This document shows positions 7,917 through 16,000 of a stretch of 64,000 nt of DNA, piece after piece. Position 1 is the stretch's first letter, and every line of letters begins with the position of its first letter. The stretch is taken from assembly GCA_963730785.1 (NCBI GenBank), contig CAVSTF010000001.1, positions 310,001 to 374,000 on the forward strand. Reading direction: 5' to 3'. Made by a program: the position numbers and the translations under genes. The stretch is from Bog-473 sp963730785. GTDB taxonomy: Bacteria; Actinomycetota; Acidimicrobiia; Acidimicrobiales; RAAP-2. The notes below the pieces were generated by a model. The model saw only the letters and a list, made by a program, of their open reading frames with translations. It had not been told where the DNA came from and searched no databases.

Positions 7917-9269
7917 GACGACTGGGTGCTGCACATCGGGCATTTTTGACTCGTGTGCGCCGCGGGCTAAGCCAAAGGCCCATCCGCCGAGAATGCCCAG
8001 TGCTGGTAGGTGCCAATCGAAATCGAATCCACCACAGACAGCAAAAGCAATCATTGCTCCCACCGCGCACGATGAGAGGACATCACGCCGCTTGAGCGTT
8101 CGAATGACCGCGAAGATGGCAATGGCCAGGAGCGCCACCCCCACCACGCCAGCATCGGCCGCGGTCTGGAGGTATTCGTTGTGGGCGAAGTAGGCGTAGT
8201 GCTGGCTGTCTCCGACGAAGGGAAGAATGCGGTCGGGACCGACGCCAGTGACCGGGAAGTTCCGGATCTGCTGCCACGCCGCTGACCACTCAGGATTCCG
8301 GTCAAAGAGCGAGACCGGATCGAGCAGACGAAGCCAAATCTCACTTCGAAGCAGGTACACCGTCACCCCGCACCCTGCGGCGGCGACAACAACGCACGGA
8401 GCGATGAGCCGGCGGGATAGGTGAAACCCAGGATGAACTCTGACCAGGCCCGAGGCGATGCATCCGGCCACCAGCGCGATGGCAACGAAGGGGGAGCGGG
8501 CTGAACCGTTTGACGTCCCAACCGCCACCGCGCCAACCAAGAGCCCGGCCACCAGCGGCAAGGCTTGGGCCCGATAGCGGGCCATCGGCACGACGCATGC
8601 TCCGCAAAGAAGCCCAAGGGCGGCACCACGACTCTGGGTGGCGATCACGGCGGCGAAACAGATGGTGACCGCGATCCGAGGGATGACCTTGGTCGGGTCC
8701 AGCCCGAGCGCGACCAGCAGACCCAAGGCCACGAGGAGGCCGGCGGCATTGGCGTAGGTCAAGGTGGTCGAGAGCCGCCACAGGCCCTGCGATGGCATGG
8801 CCATCGGGTACCAACGCAGCGTCAGCCCGATGAAGCCGATCAGGGCGCCAACCGAGCACAGACACGCGAACACGGTGGCTGAGAGCTCTCGCCATTGATC
8901 ATTGAGCGGACGCGTCACCGAGAACGCGGCGGCGAAGCCCAGCATGGAAGCGCCAAAGGGGAAAAACGAAAGTGGCTGCCCACTACCTATGGCCCTGATA
9001 AGCCACCACGCCGCCAGAGCGACGACGGCGGCGACGGCCCACATGGCGGCTCGATCAAGGCGACGCCCAACGGCGGCCATCACGAGAACAATGAGCGAAC
9101 CGAGTGTGACGGCCTCGGCACCAAGCGTCCAGAATCCCCCTTGATTGGCCCCTTCGGCCACGACCATTCCGGCCACGATGGCTGCCCCAACCCACGGACT
9201 CGCTCCGTCGCGGCGGCGAGGAACGGACGAGGGGAGCGCCATCCGCTCGGCCGTCATCACATTCGCCAT
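7899..9269 (-). CDS. O-antigen ligase/polymerase-family membrane protein (Wzy_C type)
   Basis: 456 aa with about twelve hydrophobic segments. The diagnostic Wzy_C/WaaL loop is near the C-terminal half: NPEWSAAWQQIRNFPVTGVGPDRILPF, then YAYFAHNEYLQTAADAGVVGVALL. This is the large extracytoplasmic loop whose arginine and histidine residues bind lipid-linked glycans. Family members ligate or polymerise glycans on the outer face of the membrane; a surface polysaccharide or glycoprotein glycan is the likely substrate in an actinobacterium. It stands alone, convergent with the amidase and divergent from the repeat protein gene. Confidence 0.85.
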   Translation of the reverse strand: MANVMTAERMALPSSVPRRRDGASPWVGAAIVAGMVVAEGANQGGFWTLGAEAVTLGSLIVLVMAAVGRRLDRAAMWAVAAVVALAAWWLIRAIGSGQPLSFFPFGASMLGFAAAFSVTRPLNDQWRELSATVFACLCSVGALIGFIGLTLRWYPMAMPSQGLWRLSTTLTYANAAGLLVALGLLVALGLDPTKVIPRIAVTICFAAVIATQSRGAALGLLCGACVVPMARYRAQALPLVAGLLVGAVAVGTSNGSARSPFVAIALVAGCIASGLVRVHPGFHLSRRLIAPCVVVAAAGCGVTVYLLRSEIWLRLLDPVSLFDRNPEWSAAWQQIRNFPVTGVGPDRILPFVGDSQHYAYFAHNEYLQTAADAGVVGVALLAIAIFAVIRTLKRRDVLSSCAVGAMIAFAVCGGFDFDWHLPALGILGGWAFGLARGAHESKMPDVQHPVVSITAA

Positions 9270-9385
9270 GGGATTCTCCTGCCGAAATTCGGTTGCGACT
9301 CCACTCCGGTGGGGTTACGGTAGCCGCGTCGGGGCACGTCACCGGGCCCGCTGTAGTTCAACCACGAGTGAGAGCGGGCAACTCG

Positions 9386-10905
9386 ATGCATCAGCGCTGG
9401 AAAGCCGCCATCGTGATGGTTGCCGCCGGGCTGACATTCTCATTGGCGATTCCCGCCATCGCTGGATTGCCGACCGTGGCCAGCATCTTGGGCAGCAGTC
9501 GCGAGACCGTCGGCTCTTGCAGCTCAACGGTGGGTGGTCGGAGTTCAACCGTCGGTGGTCGCAGCTCGACCGTGGGCGGGCGTAGCTCAACGGTCGGTGG
9601 TCGAAGTTCAACTGTGGGTGGCCGCAGCTCGACCCTTGGTCACCGGCCGCCACCGCCACCTCGGCCTTTGCCGCGAATCGTGATCCCGGTGGTCCCACCC
9701 TTGACCTCGATTGTCGGTGGTCTGACGTCAACCATCGGTCATCTGACGGCCGCGGTGCTGATTCCCACTCCGGGTCCAGTAACCCCGCTCGCCCATCTGA
9801 CTTCGATTGTCAATCCGCTGGCCCCCACCCTCGCACCGTTGACCTCGATCCTCGGAGGTCTGACCTCACTTGGTCATTTGGGGACGCCGGTCGCGAGCCC
9901 AACCGTCAACCCGATACCTCCACCCCCGCCATCCGCCCCATTGACGAAGATTGTCAACCCGCTGGCGCCGACGCTGGCGCCATTGACCTCGATTCTTGGC
10001 ACCCTGACCTCAACCATCGGTCATCTGGTTTCCACCATTGTCGGTCCGACGGTGGTGCATCTGCTCCCGACCGTCGGCCATCGCAGCTCAACGGTCGGTG
10101 GTCGGAGCTCAACCGTCGGGGGTAGGAGCTCAACTGTTGGGGGTAGGAGTTCGACGGTCGGCGGTCGGAGTTCCACCGTTGGCTCTTGTAGCTCGACTGT
10201 GGGCGGCAGGAGCTCAACCGTCGGCTCTTGCAGTTCGACCGTCGGCGGCTTGAGCTCGAACGTGGGAAACCGCAGTTCGATTGTCGGTCGGAAGAGCCCA
10301 TTGGTGACTTCAGTAATCCGGGGTGCGGGCCAATGCGTCAACGGACATTTAGCGGCCGATCATTTGCCTTGTCCTCCAGGGTGACCTTCACCAACAACGT
10401 GATCTTGAACCTCGTCGCGACCCCGGATACCGGTCTGGTGATCACCAAGAACGAGGGGCTGTTCGGACCGCCCTGCCGGGTCAATCTCGAACTTCCGTTG
10501 GCCGTGAAGCTGTGTTCCTCGGTACGCGTGTCAGGTGGCACAACCTTGGCCAATGCCTCGGTGGCATCGGTCAACATCAACCTGCCTGGATTGCCCGTCA
10601 TCGTCATCGGCGCCGTAGACGCAACCTCATCGACGTCCTGTGCCGGCTCAACCGGCACGACCAACATCGCTTACTTGTCGGTTGGCGGCAAAACGATCAT
10701 TGCCACACCCACCCTGATCAAACCGAATACCGCCGTCGTGGTCGGCAACATCAGTTTGGTGCTCAACCAGCAGATGCCGCTCGCCGGAGCCGGTCACGGG
10801 CTTACCGTGAACGCCATTCACCTCTCGCTCACCGGAGGGTTGGCTTCACTTCTCCAGGCCGATCTCGTGGTGAGCTCAGCCACCAGCGAAATCGAAGGTT
10901 GTTAG
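9386..10905 (+). CDS. Secreted choice-of-anchor-P-like protein with SSTVGGR heptad repeats (one frameshift)
   Basis: About 505 aa. ATG 9386 begins a Sec signal peptide (KAAIVMVAAGLTFSLAIPAIAG). Then follow six SSTVGGR-type heptads, a Pro-rich spacer, a middle part repeating LAPTLAPLTSILGGLTS-like units, and ten more heptads with periodic GSC cysteine pairs. The frame changes at about 10340-10380. The C-terminal 170 residues (VTFTNNVILN ... GTTNIAYLSVGGKTI ... LTVNAIHLSLTGG ... VVSSATSEI) resemble the choice-of-anchor-P beta domain of secreted actinobacterial proteins, ending in a Cys before the stop. Likely an extracellular or surface-layer protein. Assignment to that domain is from memory of its pattern; the heptads are unlike anything I can name. 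Confidence 0.65.
9521..9646 (+). repeat. 21-bp tandem repeat array 1 (6 units)
   Basis: Six consecutive 21-base units, consensus AGCTCAACCGTCGGTGGTCG plus one base, each encoding Ser-Ser-Thr-Val-Gly-Gly-Arg; the last unit has drifted to SSTLGHR. Differences between units are mainly synonymous third-base changes. That indicates selection on the peptide rather than a very recent duplication. Confidence 0.9.
10085..10294 (+). repeat. 21-bp tandem repeat array 2 (10 units)
   Basis: Ten consecutive 21-base units of the same family as array 1, 440 bases further on in the same gene. Units read SSTVGGR (several), SSTVGSC (units 5 and 7), SSTVGGL, SSNVGNR and SSIVGRK. The array decays toward its 3' end, and the GSC variants introduce cysteines two units apart. 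Because the unit length is a multiple of three, several other frames stay open through it. Confidence 0.9.
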
Positions 10906-10974
10906 CGGCGAAGGCGGGTCCGGCGACCGCCGGCGCGGCCATTTTTCTCAGTTCCCGATAGCCTTAAATGCACT

Positions 10975-11625
10975 ATGGAAATCGAAATCTGGTCTGACTT
11001 CGCCTGTCCTTGGTGCGCGTTGGGCATCTACCGGCTTGATGCGGCTCTGGAGCAGTTCGAGCACGCCGATGAGGTCACCGTGGTGCACAGAGCATTCGAG
11101 CTCGACCCCAAGGCACCCGCTCGCCGTGAACAATCCATGGAAGAGGTGCTGGCCAAGAAGTACGGCATGAACGCCGCTCAGGTAAAGGCAGGCCACGATC
11201 GCCTGACTGCCTTCGGGGACGAGGTCGGCATGAAGTTCGACTTCGACCGCATTCAGTTGGGCAACACCTTCGATGCCCACCGAGTGGCCGCCGCCGCCCG
11301 GGGAACCGGTGTCGAGGATGGCGTCGTCAAAAATCTGTTCGCCGCCTACTTCACCAACGGCGAACTGCTGTCGGATCACGCCGTGCTTGAACGAGCGGCC
11401 GTCGAGGCCGGCATGGATGCCGCCACGGTCCATCACGTGCTGGAAAGTGACGCCTTCGCCGCCGAAGTGCGAGCAGACGAACGCACGGCGCAGGAGCACG
11501 ACGTCACCGGCGTGCCCTTCTTTCTCATCAACGGTAAATGGGCCATTCCGGGTGCCCAGGACGTGGAGACCTTGGTGATCGTCTTGCGTCGGGCCTGGGA
11601 ACGGAGCGCGGTCCCAGCCACCTAG
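10975..11625 (+). CDS. DsbA/FrnE-family thioredoxin-fold oxidoreductase
   Basis: 216 aa. The thioredoxin-like active site CPWC is at residues 11-14 (WSDFACPWCALG), followed by the helical insertion and the cis-proline loop TGVPFFLI near residue 180. FrnE-type proteins are cytoplasmic disulfide oxidoreductases or isomerases; there is no signal peptide here. The family is often called DsbA, but FrnE/2-hydroxychromene-isomerase-like is the closer description. It lies 11 bases before the agmatinase-family gene on the same strand, so the two may share a transcript. Confidence 0.88.
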   Translation: MEIEIWSDFACPWCALGIYRLDAALEQFEHADEVTVVHRAFELDPKAPARREQSMEEVLAKKYGMNAAQVKAGHDRLTAFGDEVGMKFDFDRIQLGNTFDAHRVAAAARGTGVEDGVVKNLFAAYFTNGELLSDHAVLERAAVEAGMDAATVHHVLESDAFAAEVRADERTAQEHDVTGVPFFLINGKWAIPGAQDVETLVIVLRRAWERSAVPAT

Positions 11626-11636
11626 GCTCGTCCATC

Positions 11637-12662
11637 ATGCGAGTGGGCAACATGTACGGTCCCGACTCGACATTTGTCGGCGTGCCGGCGGCTGATCTCG
11701 ACGATCCGTCGAGCTATGCCAACGCCAAGGCCGTCATTATCGGTGCACCGTTCGATGGGGGCACCACGCACCGTCCGGGGTGCCGATTCGGCCCGCAGGC
11801 CATCCGGACCACCGACTACTTGCCCCACGACGGTCAGCGGCCGCACCTGGCCCTGGACGTCGATCCGTTGATTGAGTTGGGCGTGGTCGACGTGGGTGAC
11901 GTCGAAATGCTCTCCGGCGAGACCGACAGTGCGTTGGCCCGCTTGGAGGCGGCGGTGACCCAGATCGCCCAGTCGGGTGCCATCCCCATCATTCTGGGCG
12001 GCGACCACACCATTGCGCTGCCCGACGTGACCGGTGTCGCCCACCATGTCGGTTGGGGCCGGGTCTCGGTGATCCACTTCGATGCCCACGCCGACACCGG
12101 TGACTCCCACTTCGGCGCCCTGCACGGTCATGGCACACCCATGCGCCGGCTCATCGAATCGGGGGCGACCAGGGGTGATCGCTTCCTGCAGATCGGACTG
12201 CGCGGGTACTGGCCTGAGCCCGAGACCCTCGACTGGATGGGCGAGCAGGAGATGCGCAGTTACGAGATGACCGAAGTGGTCGAACGCGGGCTCGATGCCG
12301 TGCTGACTGAGGCCTCCGCCATTGCCTTGGATGAGTGCGACGCCGTGTTCCTATCGGTCGACGTCGACGTGGTGGACCCCGGCATGGCTCCCGGAACGGG
12401 CACACCCGAGCCGGGCGGTTTCAGCAGTCGCCAGCTGCTCGACGCCGTCCGCCGCTTGGCCATGGAGTTGCCACTGGCCGGGGTCGACGTGGTGGAGGTT
12501 TCGCCGCCGTATGACCATGCCGAAGTGACGGCCTATTTGGGCAATCGGATTGTGCTCGAGGCGCTCTCGGGCATGGCCTGGCGTCGCCGTCACCTGGCTG
12601 GGGAGACCATCCGGCAGCCCGGCGATCCGCTCCTGCAGCGCCGCCGACCGCTGGCGGAATAG
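11637..12662 (+). CDS. Ureohydrolase (agmatinase/arginase superfamily)
   Basis: 341 aa. All binuclear manganese ligands are visible: His124 (GGDHT), Asp149, His151 and Asp153 (HFDAHADTGDSHFG), Asp242 and Asp244 (SVDVDVVDPG). The enzyme would cleave urea from a guanidino compound such as agmatine, guanidinobutyrate, guanidinopropionate or guanidine. The true substrate cannot be read from the motifs. The ATG at 11637 is chosen because the open frame upstream lies inside the FrnE gene. It converges with the PLP decarboxylase. An amine made by a decarboxylase is a typical ureohydrolase substrate, but no shared transcript exists. Confidence 0.88.
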   Translation: MRVGNMYGPDSTFVGVPAADLDDPSSYANAKAVIIGAPFDGGTTHRPGCRFGPQAIRTTDYLPHDGQRPHLALDVDPLIELGVVDVGDVEMLSGETDSALARLEAAVTQIAQSGAIPIILGGDHTIALPDVTGVAHHVGWGRVSVIHFDAHADTGDSHFGALHGHGTPMRRLIESGATRGDRFLQIGLRGYWPEPETLDWMGEQEMRSYEMTEVVERGLDAVLTEASAIALDECDAVFLSVDVDVVDPGMAPGTGTPEPGGFSSRQLLDAVRRLAMELPLAGVDVVEVSPPYDHAEVTAYLGNRIVLEALSGMAWRRRHLAGETIRQPGDPLLQRRRPLAE

Positions 12663-12673
12663 ATACTGACCGC

Positions 12674-14035
12674 TCAGGCCATCGTGTCGAGGATCTCGCG
12701 CACCATGGCTTCGGTGGTGTTGGGATGAAGGAAGGCGAACCGAGCCACGGTCTCGCCCTCCCACACCGTCGGGGTCACGAACCCGGTCTGGTCGGCCAGC
12801 AATTGAGCTGACCACTCGTCGTAGCGCGCCTTGTCCCAGCCCGGGCGACGGAAGAGCACGACGGATAGGTCCGGCTTTCGAAGCAGTTCTACCTGCGGTA
12901 ATTCTTCGATGATCTCGGCGGCCCGTCGGGCGATGGAGAGCCCTGCTTCCACTGCGTCTCGATACGCATCGAGCCCGTTGACCGCCATGGAAAACCAAAG
13001 CGGCAAGCCCCGGGCTCGGCGAGTGAGGTGGTAGGCGTAATCGCTCGGATTCCACTCTTCCGGATTGTCGGTGTGCAGTACTTCGAGATACGAGGCGTCC
13101 TGGGTATGCACCGCCTTGGCCAAGTTGGGCTGTCGATAGAGCAGGGCGGCGCAGTCGAAGGGAGCGAAGAGCCACTTGTGCGGATCGACGATGCACGAGT
13201 CGACGTGTTCAATGCCCGCGAATCGTTCCCGCACACTCGGCGCAAACAGGGCGGCGCCGCCGTAGGCCCCGTCGACGTGAAACCAAAGCCTGCGCTCGGC
13301 GGCCACGTCGGCCACCCCGGCTAGATCATCGATGATCCCGGCGTTGGTGGTACCACCGGTCGCCACCACGGCCATCACATCATCGGCGCGGGGATGACCG
13401 GCCAATGCGGTCCGCAGTGCATCGCCCGTCAGTTGGTGATCGCGGGTGGGCACGATGAAGGCTTCGACTCCTATGACATGCAGCGCTTTACCAACCGATG
13501 AATGGGCGTCATCACTGACGGCCACCATCGGTCGCGCTGGAGCGGCACCGCCCCGGCGGTGTCCGGCGGTGTCGCGGGCCACCACCAATGCCGACAGATT
13601 GCCGGCGGAGCCACCGGCCACGAAGCAGCCACCGGCGCCAGGAGGCATCCCGGCCAGGTCGGCGATGACCCGGAGCGCTTGGTTCTCGGCCACCACCACT
13701 CCGGCCGCCTCCAGCCAGGAAGTGCCATGGAGCGACGAGCAGGACACGAACATGTCGAAGAGCAGGGCCGCCTTGGTCGGCGCCGCCGGAATGAAGGAGA
13801 GGAACCGGGGGCTGTCGCATGACACCACGGCTGTCGCCAGCTTGTCGACAAACAAGCGCAATACCGTGCCCGCGTCGTTGCCGTCGGCCCGCATGAGGCC
13901 GTCGAGCTCAGTTGGAAGAGCCGGAATGGTCCCGCCGAAGTCAAGCGAGACCGGATTCATGCTCAGCCGCTCCCGGCAGAATTCCATGACCATGTCGGTC
14001 ATCGCTTCGTCGTAGTCGAACATGCCGCCGGTCAT
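12674..14035 (-). CDS. PLP-dependent group II amino-acid decarboxylase
   Basis: 453 aa. Fold-type I decarboxylase of the glutamate/aromatic/diaminobutyrate group. The PLP lysine is Lys287 in VDPHKWLFAPFD; the pyridine-ring contacts are in WFHVDGAYGG (251-260), and the phosphate loop is GGSAGNLSAL (141-150). Substrate could be an aromatic amino acid, aspartate or 2,4-diaminobutyrate; motifs alone do not separate these. The ATG at 14035 overlaps the larC stop (ATGA), so this is the third gene of a larB-larC-decarboxylase operon, which is an unusual partnership. Confidence 0.88.
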   Translation of the reverse strand: MTGGMFDYDEAMTDMVMEFCRERLSMNPVSLDFGGTIPALPTELDGLMRADGNDAGTVLRLFVDKLATAVVSCDSPRFLSFIPAAPTKAALLFDMFVSCSSLHGTSWLEAAGVVVAENQALRVIADLAGMPPGAGGCFVAGGSAGNLSALVVARDTAGHRRGGAAPARPMVAVSDDAHSSVGKALHVIGVEAFIVPTRDHQLTGDALRTALAGHPRADDVMAVVATGGTTNAGIIDDLAGVADVAAERRLWFHVDGAYGGAALFAPSVRERFAGIEHVDSCIVDPHKWLFAPFDCAALLYRQPNLAKAVHTQDASYLEVLHTDNPEEWNPSDYAYHLTRRARGLPLWFSMAVNGLDAYRDAVEAGLSIARRAAEIIEELPQVELLRKPDLSVVLFRRPGWDKARYDEWSAQLLADQTGFVTPTVWEGETVARFAFLHPNTTEAMVREILDTMA

Positions 14036-15219
14036 GAAGTGGGTGAGCCGCCCTGCCCTGCTCGCCAGGCTTCCTCGGCCCGCGAAGCCACTTCGTGGAT
14101 GGGGACACCCGTCTTGGTGGCCACGGCCACCACATCGTCGAATTCGGGCTTGGCGCGACCGGCGCCTACCTTCATGCGCACCGTCAGTCCATCGACCATG
14201 ACTTCGGCCATAGTCCGGGCGGCTGGCCAACGCTCAACTGACGAAGCCCGTACACCGAATGTCCCCGTCGTGAACTGCACCAGCTGGCGTAACTCCTCCA
14301 GCTGAGCCGAATCACTCAGCACATGGAGCACATGCCCTGGACGACCCTTCTTCATGGTCACTGGACTGACCCAGGCATCAAGGGCACCGGCCTCAATGGC
14401 CGCCGCCACGGCGTGGCCGAGTTGTTCACCGGTGACGTCATCGAGATTCACCTCAAGCAACATGGCGCGTTGACCGGTACCGACGTCCCGGCTGGTGGCG
14501 CGCTGACCCACGATCACCTGGGTGCAGTTGGGCAGGTCATCGATTTCTCCCGCGCCGCCACCGAAGCCCGAGCAGGTCAACGTCATGGGCGGCATGGGTC
14601 CAAAGGAAGTGGCGAGCGCGGCCAGAATGGCGGCGCCAGTGGGGGTGGTGAGTTCGATAGGAATGTCTCGTCCGTAGGTGGGAATTCCTTCGAGCAGTCT
14701 GATGGCGGCCGGGGAGGGGTTGGGCAGCATCCCGTGGGCGCTGCGCACCATGCCCGTGCCGGTGGCGACGGCCGAAGCGGTGATGATGTCGACGCCCAGA
14801 ACCTCGAGGGCAGCGACGGTGCCGACTATGTCAATCAGCGCATCGTGTCCGCCCACCTCATGGAAGTGCACCTGCTCGACGGGGTGCTGATGCAGCGCGC
14901 CCTCCACTTCGGCCAGGCGACGGAACACGGCTAACGAACGGGCCGTCACCCGCTCAGGCAATGCCGCGGCGTTGATCATGGCCACTATGTCGCTGAAGGT
15001 GCGCGAGCCCTGGTTGTCATCGACCCGCACGATGGCGCGGGAGCAGGAGATGCCACCTCGTAGGGCGCCCTCTATCTGGAGCTCCCAGTCCGGCAGGTGC
15101 AGTCGATTGAGGAGGGTCCGGACCTCATCGATGTCTGCTCCGGCATCGAGCAGGGACCCCAGCGCCATGTCGCCGGCGATGCCGGAGAAGCAGTGAAACC
15201 AGGCGATGGTGTCGCTCAT
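14032..15219 (-). CDS. larC: LarC, nickel insertase of NPN cofactor synthesis
   Basis: 395 aa, full length and in one frame. LarC inserts nickel, with CTP, into the dithiolated nucleotide made by LarB and LarE, completing the nickel-pincer nucleotide cofactor. Landmarks are the N-terminal HCFSGIAGDM (residues 9-18), the HFHEVGGHDALIDIVG block (118-133), TPTGAAILAAL, and the C-terminal TMKKGRPG. In Lactobacillus plantarum the gene is read through a programmed frameshift (LarC1/LarC2); here no shift is needed. It overlaps larB upstream and the decarboxylase downstream, each by ATGA. Confidence 0.93.
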   Translation of the reverse strand: MSDTIAWFHCFSGIAGDMALGSLLDAGADIDEVRTLLNRLHLPDWELQIEGALRGGISCSRAIVRVDDNQGSRTFSDIVAMINAAALPERVTARSLAVFRRLAEVEGALHQHPVEQVHFHEVGGHDALIDIVGTVAALEVLGVDIITASAVATGTGMVRSAHGMLPNPSPAAIRLLEGIPTYGRDIPIELTTPTGAAILAALATSFGPMPPMTLTCSGFGGGAGEIDDLPNCTQVIVGQRATSRDVGTGQRAMLLEVNLDDVTGEQLGHAVAAAIEAGALDAWVSPVTMKKGRPGHVLHVLSDSAQLEELRQLVQFTTGTFGVRASSVERWPAARTMAEVMVDGLTVRMKVGAGRAKPEFDDVVAVATKTGVPIHEVASRAEEAWRAGQGGSPTS

Positions 15220-15977
15220 GGCATGAGTCGAGCCACCGCGCAGGCGGCGCCGTAGCCGTTGTCGATGCCCACCACCGAGATGCCCGACGAGCAGGCCGCC
15301 AGCATGGCCAACAGAGCGGTGAGTCCCTCGAAGGCGGCGCCGTAACCGGTGCTGGTGGGGACGGCAACCACTGGGGCCGGGGTGAGTCCGCCGATGACGC
15401 TGGCCAGTGCGCCTTCCATGCCGGCAATGACAATGACGGCGTCAGCCATGGCGAGGGTATCGATCTCACCCAGTAGCCGATGGAGTCCAGCCACCCCGCA
15501 ATCGACCAGCAACGTCGGCTCGAAGCCGAGCGATCGGAGTACGGCCGTGCACTCATGGGCCACCGGAAGATCAGCCGTGCCGGCGGTCACCACGACCACG
15601 TTGCCGGCGCGCGCCGGGGCGGGTCGGAAGCTCAACGTGTGGATCGCTCCCGCTCCGACGATGTCGCCTGGACCGAACCCCAAGGGCTCGGTGGCAGCCG
15701 ATACCGCCTTGACCTGGTCCTCATCGGCCCGGGTCACCAGGACAGGACCGTCGGTCGCCCCCAGGAGCTCCACCACAATGGCGGCGCAGTGCTCGGGTGA
15801 CTTGCCGGGCCCATAGACGGCCTCAGGCATGCCCTGACGGAGATCGCGGTGGTGGTCCACCCGGGCGAATCCCAAGTCGGCATAGGGCAACCGGCGCAGC
15901 TGGCGCACGGCGTCATCGGGAGCGCAGTCGCCCGAAGCGACCTGCTCAATCAACGTGCGAAGTGAGGAAGCGTCCAT
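15216..15977 (-). CDS. larB: LarB, nicotinate-adenine-dinucleotide carboxylase/hydrolase
   Basis: 253 aa. LarB carboxylates the pyridinium ring of nicotinic acid adenine dinucleotide and releases AMP, the first step of NPN cofactor synthesis. The C-terminal half is PurE-like. Diagnostic blocks are GKSPEHCAAIV (58-68), TADLPVAHECTAVL (134-147), the catalytic-cysteine segment LVDCGVAGLHR (Cys160), MEGALASVIGGL (187-198) and NGYGAACAVARL. It is the first gene of the reverse-strand operon; only 23 bases separate its start from the divergent pheA start. Confidence 0.93.
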   Translation of the reverse strand: MDASSLRTLIEQVASGDCAPDDAVRQLRRLPYADLGFARVDHHRDLRQGMPEAVYGPGKSPEHCAAIVVELLGATDGPVLVTRADEDQVKAVSAATEPLGFGPGDIVGAGAIHTLSFRPAPARAGNVVVVTAGTADLPVAHECTAVLRSLGFEPTLLVDCGVAGLHRLLGEIDTLAMADAVIVIAGMEGALASVIGGLTPAPVVAVPTSTGYGAAFEGLTALLAMLAACSSGISVVGIDNGYGAACAVARLMP

Positions 15978-16000
15978 GACCTGCTCTATCCTGCCCGGGT

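Noticed and set aside
9521..10294. CRISPR array
   Set aside because: Repeats are 21 bases, directly abutting with no spacers, in frame and coding for a heptad; no cas genes are present.
14032..15219. Programmed frameshift in larC as in Lactobacillus
   Set aside because: Here larC is a single open frame of normal length, so no recoding is needed.
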